Assembly (NCBI GenBank): GCA_030824835.1
Contig: JAPJRA010000089.1
Coordinates: 1-9,665, forward strand
Reading direction: 5' to 3'
From: Geminicoccaceae bacterium
Lineage (GTDB): Bacteria > Pseudomonadota > Alphaproteobacteria > Geminicoccales > Geminicoccaceae
DNA length: 9,665 bases
Position 1 is the first letter of the stretch; every line of letters begins with the position of its first letter. Below are positions 1 through 6,460 of the stretch, piece after piece. The notes under the pieces were generated by a model. The model was not told where the DNA came from, ran no database searches, and saw only the letters and a program-made list of their open reading frames with translations. Made by a program: the position numbers and the translations under genes.

Positions 1-135
1 TTTCAGCGCGCGATCATGCCGGGCGCCGGCAAGGATTGGCCTTTGGGTCTGACCCTGGACGAGATGCCCCGGTTGGCGGACCTCCTGCGGGTCATGGGCG
101 GCGGGTCACCGCGCGCGCGCAAGCTGGCCCGCTGA
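1..135 (+). CDS. radA: RadA-like DNA repair protein, C-terminal end only (partial at window edge)
   Basis: The window opens inside a frame that reads 44 residues to a TGA at 133-135. The segment has FQRAIMP near its start and LTLDEMPRLADLL near its end, then a basic tail (SPRARKLAR). This resembles the last part of the Lon-like domain of RadA/Sms, where a GF-x-RA-(I/V)-(M/L)-P strand is followed by a helix containing a HLADL-type motif. RadA is a RecA-related ATPase that helps process branched recombination intermediates. The call also rests on context: radA directly upstream of cvpA and purF is a common alphaproteobacterial order. Too little protein is present to show the zinc finger, Walker motifs or KNRFG motif, so the name is an inference. 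Only 3 nt separate it from the cvpA start. Confidence 0.7.
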   Translation, partial: FQRAIMPGAGKDWPLGLTLDEMPRLADLLRVMGGGSPRARKLAR

Positions 136-138
136 GCG

Positions 139-735
139 ATGGGTGCGATGCAGCTGACCCTGTTCGACGTGCTCGCGATCGCGTTCGTGGGCATCTCGGC
201 GCTGGCGGCGTTGATCCGCGGCGCGGTGGCCGAGGTCATGGGACTGGTCAGCTGGCTGGGCGCCGCCGTCGTGGCTCTGCTGGTGCTGCCGTATGCCGCC
301 CCATTGGTGCGGCCGGTGATCGCTGGCGAGGGTCTGGCCGACGCCGTGGCCTATGCCGGCGTCTTCGCGGTGGCGCTGGTCACGCTTAAGCTGCTGACGG
401 GCATGATCAGCGGCGCCGTGTCCGGCAGCGTGCTCGGGCCGCTCGACAAGCTGCTGGGGCTCGCGTTTGGCGCGGCGCGTGGCGCCGTCCTGGTCTGTGC
501 CGTCTATCTGGTGGCGAGCTTTCTGATCAAGCCCGAGCTCCAGCCGGACTGGGTGCAGCAGGCCTATTTGATCGAACCGGTCCGGAAGGGGTCGTCGATG
601 CTCGAGAACCTGCTCCCGGAGTGGTATCGACGTGGCGGGCCGGGCCAGCCTGCGCCCGACGCCACCACGGCCGGAAAGGGCTATACCGATCAGCAACGGC
701 AGGCGGTGGACAGCCTGCTGACAGCTAAACCATGA
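139..735 (+). CDS. cvpA: CvpA family inner-membrane protein
   Basis: This 198-residue protein has four predicted membrane segments, at roughly residues 5-25, 34-54, 69-89 and 106-129. Small-residue and RG motifs lie between them: ALIRGAVAE near 24-32, and GPLDKLLGLAFGAARGAVLV near 100-119. That is the CvpA pattern. The C-terminal 60 residues are hydrophilic and Pro/Gly-rich, probably cytoplasmic. CvpA was named for colicin V production in E. coli and has been linked to envelope integrity; its molecular activity is not settled. The start at 139 lies 3 nt after the radA-like stop. A second ATG at 148 gives MQLTLFDVLAIAF, close to the family's usual N-terminus, and is an equally good start. Neither has a clear Shine-Dalgarno, which fits coupling to the upstream gene. 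The stop overlaps a possible purF start as ATGA. Confidence 0.9.
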   Translation: MGAMQLTLFDVLAIAFVGISALAALIRGAVAEVMGLVSWLGAAVVALLVLPYAAPLVRPVIAGEGLADAVAYAGVFAVALVTLKLLTGMISGAVSGSVLGPLDKLLGLAFGAARGAVLVCAVYLVASFLIKPELQPDWVQQAYLIEPVRKGSSMLENLLPEWYRRGGPGQPAPDATTAGKGYTDQQRQAVDSLLTAKP

Positions 736-2210
736 GGTTGGCCGACTTGACCGATGACCCACGCGGCATGGCGTTCGACGACGACAAGCCAAAGGACGAA
801 TGTGGCATCTTCGCGATCTACGGGCATGGCCAGGCGGCCCCTCACGCGGCGCTCGGCCTGCACGCCCTGCAGCATCGCGGCCAGGAAGCGGCGGGCATCG
901 TCAGCTTCGACGGCACCCATTTTCACAGCCATCGCGCCGTAGGGCTGATCGGCGACACCTTCAGCCGGCGCTCGGTGATCGACGGGCTTCCGGGGCATGC
1001 CGCGATCGGTCATGCGCGCTACTCGACAACCGGCGCCAGCATGCTGCGCAACGTGCAGCCATTGTTCGCCGACTTCGCGTTCGGCGGTCTCGCCGTCGGT
1101 CACAACGGCAACCTGACCAACGCGATGCAGCTGCGCCGCCGCCTCGTCGCCGACGGCTCACTGTTCCAGTCGACCAGCGACACCGAGGTGATCATCCACC
1201 TGATCGCCCGCAGCCAGCAGCAGAGCATCATCGCCCGCGTGGTCGACGCGCTGCGGGAGGTCGAGGGCGCATGGTCCCTGGTCGGGCTGTACGACGACGG
1301 CATCATCGGCGGCCGCGATGCCCTGGGCGTGCGGCCGCTGGTGCTCGGCCAGCTGGATGGCGCCTGGATCCTGGCCTCCGAAACCTGTGCTCTGGATATC
1401 CTGGGTGCGGAGTTCGTGCGCGACGTCGAGCCCGGCGAGGTCGTCGTGATCGACGCCGAGGGCGTGCACAGCCTGCGCCCGTTCGCACCGGAGCCCAGGC
1501 GCTTTTGCATCTTCGAGTATGTCTATTTCGCCCGTCCCGACAGCGTCGTCGAAGGCTTGGGCGTCTACGATATCCGCAAGCATATCGGTGCCGAGCTCGC
1601 CCGGGAAAGCGGTGTCCCCGCCGACGTGGTGGTGCCGGTGCCGGACAGCGGCGTGCCGGCGGCGATCGGCTACGCGCAGGAATCCGGGATCGGCTTCGAG
1701 CTCGGCATCATCCGCAACCACTATATAGGCCGCACCTTCATCGAGCCGACCGACCATATCCGCAATCTCGGCGTGAAGCTGAAGCACAATGCCAACCGCG
1801 TGACGCTGGCCGGCAAGCGTGTGGTACTGGTCGACGACAGCATCGTCCGCGGCACGACCTCGACTAAGATCGTGGGCATGGTGCGGGCCGCGGGCGCCAC
1901 CGAGGTGCACATGCGGATCGCTAGCCCGCCGACGACCCACAGCTGCTATTACGGCGTCGACACGCCCGAACGTAGCCAGCTGATGGCGGCCCGCCATTCG
2001 GTCGACGAGATGGCGCGGATCATCGGTGTCGACAGCCTGGCCTTCCTGTCGATCGATGGCCTCTACCGCGCCGTCGGCGAGGCGCGCCGCGACGGGGCGC
2101 TGCCGCAATATTGCGACGCCTGCTTCACCGGTGAGTACCCGACCAAGCTCACCGACATGGATGGCGACTTCTGCAGCGCGCAGCTGAGCCTGATGCTCGA
2201 GGACGCGTGA
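732..2210 (+). CDS. purF: Amidophosphoribosyltransferase (PurF), Fe-S type
   Basis: PurF catalyses the first committed step of de novo purine synthesis, converting glutamine and PRPP to 5-phosphoribosylamine (EC 2.4.2.14). Numbering from 732, the N-terminal nucleophile glutaminase domain covers about 24-250. It shows the catalytic Cys24 (ECGIF), GHARYSTTG at 93-101, HNGNLTN at 124-130 and SDTE at 149-152. The phosphoribosyltransferase half carries the PRPP loop VVLVDDSIVRGTTS at about 364-377. Cys259, Cys405, Cys461 and Cys464 match the four-cysteine pattern that binds a 4Fe-4S cluster in Bacillus-type PurF. The start at 732 overlaps the cvpA stop as ATGA. An internal ATG at 768 would leave exactly 11 residues before Cys24, the propeptide length of the B. 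subtilis enzyme, and may be the true start. No strong Shine-Dalgarno decides between them. The stop overlaps the next gene by 4 nt. Confidence 0.97.
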   Translation: MRLADLTDDPRGMAFDDDKPKDECGIFAIYGHGQAAPHAALGLHALQHRGQEAAGIVSFDGTHFHSHRAVGLIGDTFSRRSVIDGLPGHAAIGHARYSTTGASMLRNVQPLFADFAFGGLAVGHNGNLTNAMQLRRRLVADGSLFQSTSDTEVIIHLIARSQQQSIIARVVDALREVEGAWSLVGLYDDGIIGGRDALGVRPLVLGQLDGAWILASETCALDILGAEFVRDVEPGEVVVIDAEGVHSLRPFAPEPRRFCIFEYVYFARPDSVVEGLGVYDIRKHIGAELARESGVPADVVVPVPDSGVPAAIGYAQESGIGFELGIIRNHYIGRTFIEPTDHIRNLGVKLKHNANRVTLAGKRVVLVDDSIVRGTTSTKIVGMVRAAGATEVHMRIASPPTTHSCYYGVDTPERSQLMAARHSVDEMARIIGVDSLAFLSIDGLYRAVGEARRDGALPQYCDACFTGEYPTKLTDMDGDFCSAQLSLMLEDA

Positions 2211-2938
2211 GTATGGCCGCGGACCGGCGACTGAACGGAAGTGTCGTGGCGATCACCGGCGCCTCGCGCGGCTTCGGCGCCGCCGTGGCCGAGCTGTGCG
2301 CCGCGGAAGGCGCCAAGCTCGTGCTGGTGGCACGCACCCGCGGCGCCCTTGAGGAGGTCGACGACCGGGTCCGCCGCCATGGCGAGGAGGCGACGCTGGT
2401 CGCGCTCGACATCACCGACGGCAAGATGGTGGACACGTTGGGGCGCGCGTTGTTCGAACGCTTCGGCCGCCTGGACGGGCTCGTCGGTGCCGCGGCCGAG
2501 CTGGGGCCGATCACGCCGGTGAGCCATCTCGAGGGCAAGGTGCTCGAGCGTGTCATGGCCGTGAACGCGCTGGCGAACCATCGCCTGATCCGCAGCCTCG
2601 ACCCGCTGCTGCGGCTGGCGCCGGCCGGCCGCGCGGTGTTCGTGACCGATGGCGCCGCCGCCTCGGCGCAGGCCTATTGGGGCGGCTATGCCGCGAGCAA
2701 GGCGGCGCTCGAGATGCTGGTCCGGACCTACGCGGCCGAGCTCAGGCTGACCAACGTGCGGGCCAACCTGTTCGACCCCGGGCCAATGGCGACCAAGCTG
2801 CGGGCGCAGGCCTTTCCGGGCGAGAATCCGTCGACGGTCACGCCACCCACCGAGGCGGCCCCGGCGATCATCGAGCTGCTGACGCCCGCGTGCGCCCTCC
2901 AGGGCCAGATCGTCCGGCGGCTTCAGTCCGGGTCGTAG
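2207..2938 (+). CDS. SDR family NAD(P)-dependent oxidoreductase with substituted catalytic Ser
   Basis: This 243-residue Rossmann-fold protein has the classical short-chain dehydrogenase layout. The dinucleotide motif TGASRGFG is at 17-24, followed by an acidic residue after the fourth strand (LDIT, Asp69 region), MAVN with Asn120, YAASK with Tyr161 and Lys165, and a PGPM segment at 191-194. Two hallmark positions differ. The residue 13 before Tyr161, normally the catalytic Ser, is Asp148 (VTDGA), and the usual NNAG segment reads VGAAAELG at 93-100. Substrate and activity cannot be predicted. Homologues of the YciK-like group sit beside purF in many alphaproteobacteria. The GTG start overlaps the purF TGA as GTGA; an ATG at 2213 is an alternative. 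The 3' end overlaps the convergent der gene by 16 nt. Confidence 0.9.
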   Translation: MSMAADRRLNGSVVAITGASRGFGAAVAELCAAEGAKLVLVARTRGALEEVDDRVRRHGEEATLVALDITDGKMVDTLGRALFERFGRLDGLVGAAAELGPITPVSHLEGKVLERVMAVNALANHRLIRSLDPLLRLAPAGRAVFVTDGAAASAQAYWGGYAASKAALEMLVRTYAAELRLTNVRANLFDPGPMATKLRAQAFPGENPSTVTPPTEAAPAIIELLTPACALQGQIVRRLQSGS

Positions 2939-4290
2939 GGGTTCTCGCGATGCCGGACATGGAACCGGATGGGCACGCCCCATAGGTCGAAGCTGTCGCG
3001 CAGGCCGGCCGCCAGAAAACGCAGGTAGCTGTCGGGCAGCGCCTCGGCCGATTTGTTGGCGAACAGCACGAAGGTCGGCGGTCGTGCCGTGGTCTGGGTG
3101 GCGTAGCGGATCTTGACCCGCCGACCTTGGGCCAGGGGCGGCGGATGCCGTTCCAGCGCGGCGGCCAGCCAGCGGTTCAGCGCGGCCGTGGGGACGCGGC
3201 TGTCCCAGCGGGCGTAGGCGCCGACGACCGCCGGGAGCAGCGTCTCGACCTTTCGGCCCGTCAGCGCCGACAGTGCCACGCACGGCACGCCCCTGACATC
3301 GGCGAGTTCGACCGTCAGACGGTCGCGCACCGCCGACATGGCCGCATTGGTGTCGGTGATCAGGTCCCACTTGTTCAGGACGACGACCAGCGCCCGACCT
3401 TCCTGCGCCACGAGGCGGGCGATGGTCAGGTCCTGGCGCTCCAGCGGCACCGTGGCATCCACGACCAGCGCCACCACGTCCGCAAACTTCAACGACCGCA
3501 GCGTGGCGGAGGTCGAGAGCTTCTCGAGCTTGGCCTCGACCCGGGCCTTCTTGCGCAACCCCGCCGTATCGACGAGCTCGATGACGCGTCCGTTCCAGGT
3601 AAAGCGCAGGGAGACGCTGTCGCGGGTCAGGCCGGGCTCCGGCCCGGTCAGCATCCGCTCCTCGGAAATCAGGCGGTTGACCAGGGACGACTTGCCTGCA
3701 TTCGGCCTGCCGATGATCGCCAGACGCAGCGGTCGGTCCGGCCGCTCGTCGCCATCGGTGGCAGGCGGCTCGTCCGCCTCTTGAGGCTCGTCGCGATGGA
3801 GATAGGGCCGCAATGCCGCCAGGAGATCGGGAACACCATCGCCGTGCTCGCCGGATACCGGCACGGGCTCGCCAAGGCCCAGCGACCAAGCCTCGATCGC
3901 CTGAGCCTCGGCCGCTCGGCCTTCGCATTTGTTGGCCAGAACCAGGATCGGCTTCTTCTGCCGGCGCAGCTCCTCGGCGATCTCGAGGTCGCCCGTGGTA
4001 ATGCCGCTGCGCGCGTCGACCACGAACAAGCCGACATCGGCCTCGGCCAGACCGTCCATCGCCTGCTGATGCAGCCGACCGGCCAGGCTTTCGGCCGAGC
4101 CAAGTTCCAGACCGGCCGTGTCAATCACGCGGAACTCGTCGGCACCGAGACGGCATATGCCCTCGATCCGATCGCGGGTAACGCCCGGCGTATCGTCGAC
4201 GATGGCGCGCCGTCGCCCGATCAGCCGGTTGAACAGGGTCGACTTGCCGACATTGGGGCGGCCAAGAATGGCCACGGTGGGAATGCTCAC
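2923..4290 (-). CDS. der: Ribosome biogenesis GTPase Der (EngA)
   Basis: Der is an essential GTPase with two consecutive G domains that acts in maturation of the 50S subunit. The 455-residue length is typical. G domain 1 has GRPNVGKS at 10-17, TPGVTRD at 34-40, DTAG at 57-60 and NKCE at 120-123. After an acidic linker at about 166-186, G domain 2 has GRPNAGKS at 194-201, PGLTRD at 219-224, DTAGLRKKA at 241-249 and NKWD at 306-309. The rest, from about 355, is the KH-like domain, ending in a basic HVRHRENPYDPD tail. It starts with GTG at 4290, 4 nt after the bamB stop, with an AGG placed 7 nt upstream. It is the last gene of a leftward operon (yfgM-like, bamB, der), the same order as in E. coli, and is probably cotranscribed and translationally coupled. 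Confidence 0.97.
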   Translation of the reverse strand: MSIPTVAILGRPNVGKSTLFNRLIGRRRAIVDDTPGVTRDRIEGICRLGADEFRVIDTAGLELGSAESLAGRLHQQAMDGLAEADVGLFVVDARSGITTGDLEIAEELRRQKKPILVLANKCEGRAAEAQAIEAWSLGLGEPVPVSGEHGDGVPDLLAALRPYLHRDEPQEADEPPATDGDERPDRPLRLAIIGRPNAGKSSLVNRLISEERMLTGPEPGLTRDSVSLRFTWNGRVIELVDTAGLRKKARVEAKLEKLSTSATLRSLKFADVVALVVDATVPLERQDLTIARLVAQEGRALVVVLNKWDLITDTNAAMSAVRDRLTVELADVRGVPCVALSALTGRKVETLLPAVVGAYARWDSRVPTAALNRWLAAALERHPPPLAQGRRVKIRYATQTTARPPTFVLFANKSAEALPDSYLRFLAAGLRDSFDLWGVPIRFHVRHRENPYDPD

Positions 4291-4294
4291 GCCA

Positions 4295-5620
4295 TTACCT
4301 GAATGCGATCACTTTGGCGCCGTCGGTGAGGACGAACACCGAGCCGTCAGCAACGGCCATCGGCACCGATACTGGCCCGCCGGCGGCGGCTTTACCCAGC
4401 ACTTCGCCAGTGTAGGGCGAAATGCTATAAATGTCGCCTTCCGAGCTGGCGACCAGCAGCCGGTCGCTGACCAGGATCGGCCCGACCCATCGGATCCGGC
4501 GGGAATCGATGTTGGTGGGGTCGACCAGGGTCGGCAATGGGCTGATCCAGCGAATCCGGCCCCCCTGCAAGAGCAGGCAGACCAGCTCGTTGCGCTCGGT
4601 AATGATGTAGATGAAGCTCCCGGCGACCCAAGGGGTCTGCGTCGACGTTACGTCGGCAGTCCACAGCCGATCGCCACGCATCAGATCGAAGGCGGCCATC
4701 TCACCGCTGGCGCCCGCGACGATGACACGTCCCTCCGTGATCACCGGATCGGCCACGATGTCGGATATGGCGCCAATCGCCAGCGTGCGGCGCGGGCGTA
4801 GCACGGTCTCGTTCCAGATCGGCTGCCCGCTCTGCAACGACAACGCCACGACCTCGCCGGAGCCGTAGGCCGAGACCACGATCTCGTCGGTTGCCGCCGG
4901 GGATGCGCCGCCCAGCATGCCGACCTGCTCGAACAGCCCGGCATGCTGCCACAGAATGTCGCCGGTGGCGCCGTCCAGGGCATAGAGCTGGCTGTCGTCG
5001 GTGGGCACCAGCACCTTGCCGGCGACCAGCGTCGGTGTCGTCCGCATGGGCGCCTGCAGCTGGCGGCGCCACAGCTCCTTGCCGGTCCCGGCGTCGACCG
5101 CGAAGATCATGCCGTTGCCGGCGACCACGTAGGCACGACCGTCCGCGACCGCGATCGCACCGCTGACGAGGCGATCGATGACCTCGACGTTCTCTGCCTC
5201 GAATTCCCAGAGCTGCTTGCCGTCGGCCGCGTTCAGCGCCACCGCTATGCCATCGGCGTCGACGGCATAGACCGTCCCGCCGGCGATGACGGGACCGGTC
5301 AGGATCAACGAGCGGCCACCCGAGGCCGCACCGATGCCAGTCCGCCACGCCTCCGTGATGGTCTCCGCGGCGGCAACATGCTGCATGGCGTGGACGGCGT
5401 TACCGCCGGATTGCGGCCAGGCCGCGTTGCGCTCGGGCGGGGGCAGCGTGATGTTCAGGGAAGCGATGCGTGGATCGGCGCTGAGCTGATCCTCGATCAG
5501 CAGCACCGCCTTGCGCTCGCCGGGCAGCGGTGGCGCCGACGATTCACCGAGCCAGGTGCCTTCGCCGCAACCCGCAAGCGCGCTGGCGGCGGCCGTGGCG
5601 AGCAGCGTCCTTCGCTGCAC
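4295..5620 (-). CDS. bamB: Outer-membrane assembly lipoprotein BamB (YfgL-like beta-propeller)
   Basis: BamB is an accessory lipoprotein of the BAM complex, which inserts beta-barrel proteins into the outer membrane. The N-terminus is a lipoprotein signal: a basic start (MQRR), a hydrophobic stretch, then the lipobox LAGC with Cys18 as the predicted lipidation site. Residue +2 is Gly, not the Asp inner-membrane retention signal. The remaining 420 residues carry repeated PQQ-type blades, each with a (V/L)YA(V/L)D-x-x-(T/D)G-x-x-LW pattern. Clear copies lie near 117-138, 172-184, 212-224, 257-269, 308-320 and 396-408, consistent with an eight-bladed propeller. At 441 residues it is longer than E. 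coli BamB (about 390). Its start codon is GTG without a visible Shine-Dalgarno, inside the upstream reading frame, so translation may depend on coupling. der follows after 4 nt. Confidence 0.92.
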   Translation of the reverse strand: MQRRTLLATAAASALAGCGEGTWLGESSAPPLPGERKAVLLIEDQLSADPRIASLNITLPPPERNAAWPQSGGNAVHAMQHVAAAETITEAWRTGIGAASGGRSLILTGPVIAGGTVYAVDADGIAVALNAADGKQLWEFEAENVEVIDRLVSGAIAVADGRAYVVAGNGMIFAVDAGTGKELWRRQLQAPMRTTPTLVAGKVLVPTDDSQLYALDGATGDILWQHAGLFEQVGMLGGASPAATDEIVVSAYGSGEVVALSLQSGQPIWNETVLRPRRTLAIGAISDIVADPVITEGRVIVAGASGEMAAFDLMRGDRLWTADVTSTQTPWVAGSFIYIITERNELVCLLLQGGRIRWISPLPTLVDPTNIDSRRIRWVGPILVSDRLLVASSEGDIYSISPYTGEVLGKAAAGGPVSVPMAVADGSVFVLTDGAKVIAFR

Positions 5621-6300
5621 TCGATAGCTAACGAGCTGGCCTGCGTCGCCGGCCCGCCGATCGCCTGCAACAGCTCGTCGGCGCGACGCTGCTGCGAGGG
5701 TGGCACGCCGACTTCCTTGCTGAGCTCTTCGAGGATCTGCCTGGCCTTGGCGAGGTCCCCGGTGCGGATCGCCAGCAGCGCCAGCAGCTCACGGGCTTGG
5801 TTGCGCCAGGGCGCATCGCCCGTCGCCAGCGGTTCCAGGGCGCGGGTCAGCTCGGCCGGATCTGCCGTCTCCAGCTGGCGTTCTGCCGCGAGGAGGACGC
5901 CGAGCTCACGCAGGATCGGGCCGTCGTTCGCGGTCGCGCTCAGATCATCGAGCGCCGTGATGGCGCCTGGCTGATCCTTCAGGGCCAGCTTGGCCTCGGC
6001 TTCCTTGAGCCGGGCCAGGGCAACGAACCCGGTCTTGCCGTCGGCGGCCAGCGCCGCGAACTGATCGGCGGCTTCCTTGTCGCGCGCGGCCTCCAGCGCG
6101 TCGTCGGCAGCGACGAATCGCAGCGCTTCGGCCGCCCGCTCCTGCTGGCGCCAATGGTCCCAGGCGACCTTGCCCGCCGTTCCCGCGACCGCCAGCACCG
6201 CGAGCGCGATCAGCACCGACCCGTAGCGAAGCCAGAGCTTCTTCATCTGGTCGCGGCGCAGGTCCTCGTCGACCTCGCGGATAAACTCTTCCGATTTCAC
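5497..6300 (-). CDS. YfgM-like tetratricopeptide inner-membrane protein, with a suspicious C-terminal extension
   Basis: YfgM is a single-pass inner-membrane protein that associates with the SecYEG translocon and periplasmic chaperones. Here a charged cytoplasmic N-terminus (EEFIREVDEDLRRDQMKKLW, 4-23) precedes one membrane segment at about 25-45. A helical, Ala/Leu-rich periplasmic domain of TPR-like repeats follows to about residue 216 (RRADELLQAIGG). The order yfgM-like, bamB, der supports the call. The start is GTG at 6300 with AAGGGA 6 nt upstream. The last 41 or so residues, from about 227, are read from DNA that also encodes the start of BamB. They are Arg/Pro/Ala/Cys-rich, look like out-of-frame sequence, and make the protein 267 residues long. 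The genuine protein probably ends near residue 216-226. The overlap may be real or reflect a small insertion or deletion. Confidence 0.85.
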   Translation of the reverse strand: MKSEEFIREVDEDLRRDQMKKLWLRYGSVLIALAVLAVAGTAGKVAWDHWRQQERAAEALRFVAADDALEAARDKEAADQFAALAADGKTGFVALARLKEAEAKLALKDQPGAITALDDLSATANDGPILRELGVLLAAERQLETADPAELTRALEPLATGDAPWRNQARELLALLAIRTGDLAKARQILEELSKEVGVPPSQQRRADELLQAIGGPATQASSLAIECSEGRCSPRPPPARLRVAAKAPGSVNRRRHRCPASARRCC

Positions 6301-6306
6301 GTCTGA

Positions 6307-6312
6307 TCCCTT
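6307..6312 (-). promoter_or_regulatory. Ribosome binding site of the yfgM-like gene
   Basis: On the minus strand AAGGGA lies 6 nt before the GTG start at 6300. It supports this non-ATG start as the first gene of the leftward operon. Confidence 0.55.
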
Positions 6313-6339
6313 AACGGTAGATCAGCTCACGACTGATGC

Positions 6340-6368
6340 ATCTAATGCGCGATGACGGATGTCGTCAC
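6340..6368 (-). promoter_or_regulatory. Candidate sigma-70 promoter for yfgM-like/bamB/der operon
   Basis: Reading leftward, GTGACG (complement of 6363-6368) could be a -35 element and TTAGAT (complement of 6340-6345) a -10, with a 17-nt spacer. This would leave a leader of roughly 30-35 nt before the GTG at 6300. The match to consensus is moderate. A second, weaker pair on the same strand is TTGCCA (6405-6410) with TACCTA (6382-6387), also 17 nt apart. Both are inferred by eye only. Confidence 0.3.
6353..6367. promoter_or_regulatory. Palindrome TGACG-N5-CGTCA in the divergent intergenic region
   Basis: A perfect 5-bp inverted repeat with a 5-nt centre lies between the divergent yfgM-like and thpR genes. 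Its right arm coincides with the proposed -35 element of the leftward operon. The size is plausible for a dimeric regulator half-site pair, but arms this short occur by chance, so an operator role is only a suggestion. Confidence 0.25.
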
Positions 6369-6403
6369 GACTGAGCGCGACTAGGTATGGGGTGCGCCCA
6401 CCT

Positions 6404-6432
6404 TTGGCAAGGCCGCGCGCATCGGCTAGCGT
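6404..6432 (+). promoter_or_regulatory. Candidate promoter for thpR
   Basis: TTGGCA at 6404-6409 and TAGCGT at 6427-6432 are separated by 17 nt, a -35/-10 arrangement that alphaproteobacterial promoters tolerate. Transcription would begin near 6439, about 20 nt before the thpR ATG and just ahead of its ribosome binding site. The -10 match is weak, so this is tentative. Confidence 0.3.
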
Positions 6433-6449
6433 CGAGACGGATCCCGCAC

Positions 6450-6457
6450 GGGAGGAG
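6450..6457 (+). promoter_or_regulatory. Strong Shine-Dalgarno that fixes the thpR start
   Basis: GGGAGGAG ends 3 nt before the ATG at 6461, with the GGAGG core 5 nt from it. It is the clearest ribosome binding site in the window. It selects this ATG over an in-frame ATG at 6359, which would add 34 residues unlike the family. Confidence 0.85.
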
Positions 6458-6460
6458 ATC

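Larger units (their letters stand above)
6327..6374. repeat. 10-bp direct repeat (TCACGACTGA) in the divergent intergenic region
   Basis: TCACGACTGA occurs at 6327-6336 and again at 6365-6374, 38 nt from start to start, on both sides of the proposed leftward -10. The copies are exact over 10 bp and diverge immediately outside. They could be paired regulator sites or chance. Confidence 0.4.

Noticed and set aside
2063..3928. 621-codon open frame on the minus strand spanning the SDR and der
   Set aside because: It runs antisense to the SDR and in another frame of der, both strongly supported by motifs. Its translation is low-complexity Arg/Gly/Ala/Pro-rich sequence, as expected for shadow frames in GC-rich DNA.
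3922..3933. NKCE instead of NKxD in G domain 1 of Der as a defect
   Set aside because: Der proteins often have NKxE-type G4 motifs in the first G domain, and Glu can fill the guanine-recognition role. The second domain has NKWD.
3127..4302. 391-codon plus-strand frame opposite der
   Set aside because: It is a mirror of the Der coding strand with no motifs or ribosome binding site; a codon-bias artefact.
4943..5974. 343-codon plus-strand frame opposite bamB and the yfgM-like gene
   Set aside because: It is antisense to BamB blades and the TPR-like domain, with low-complexity translation and no family resemblance.
6359..6460. 34-residue N-terminal extension of ThpR from an upstream ATG
   Set aside because: The strong GGGAGGAG before 6461 and the family's usual MPRLFIALDLP start place initiation at 6461. 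The extension would also cover the proposed promoter.
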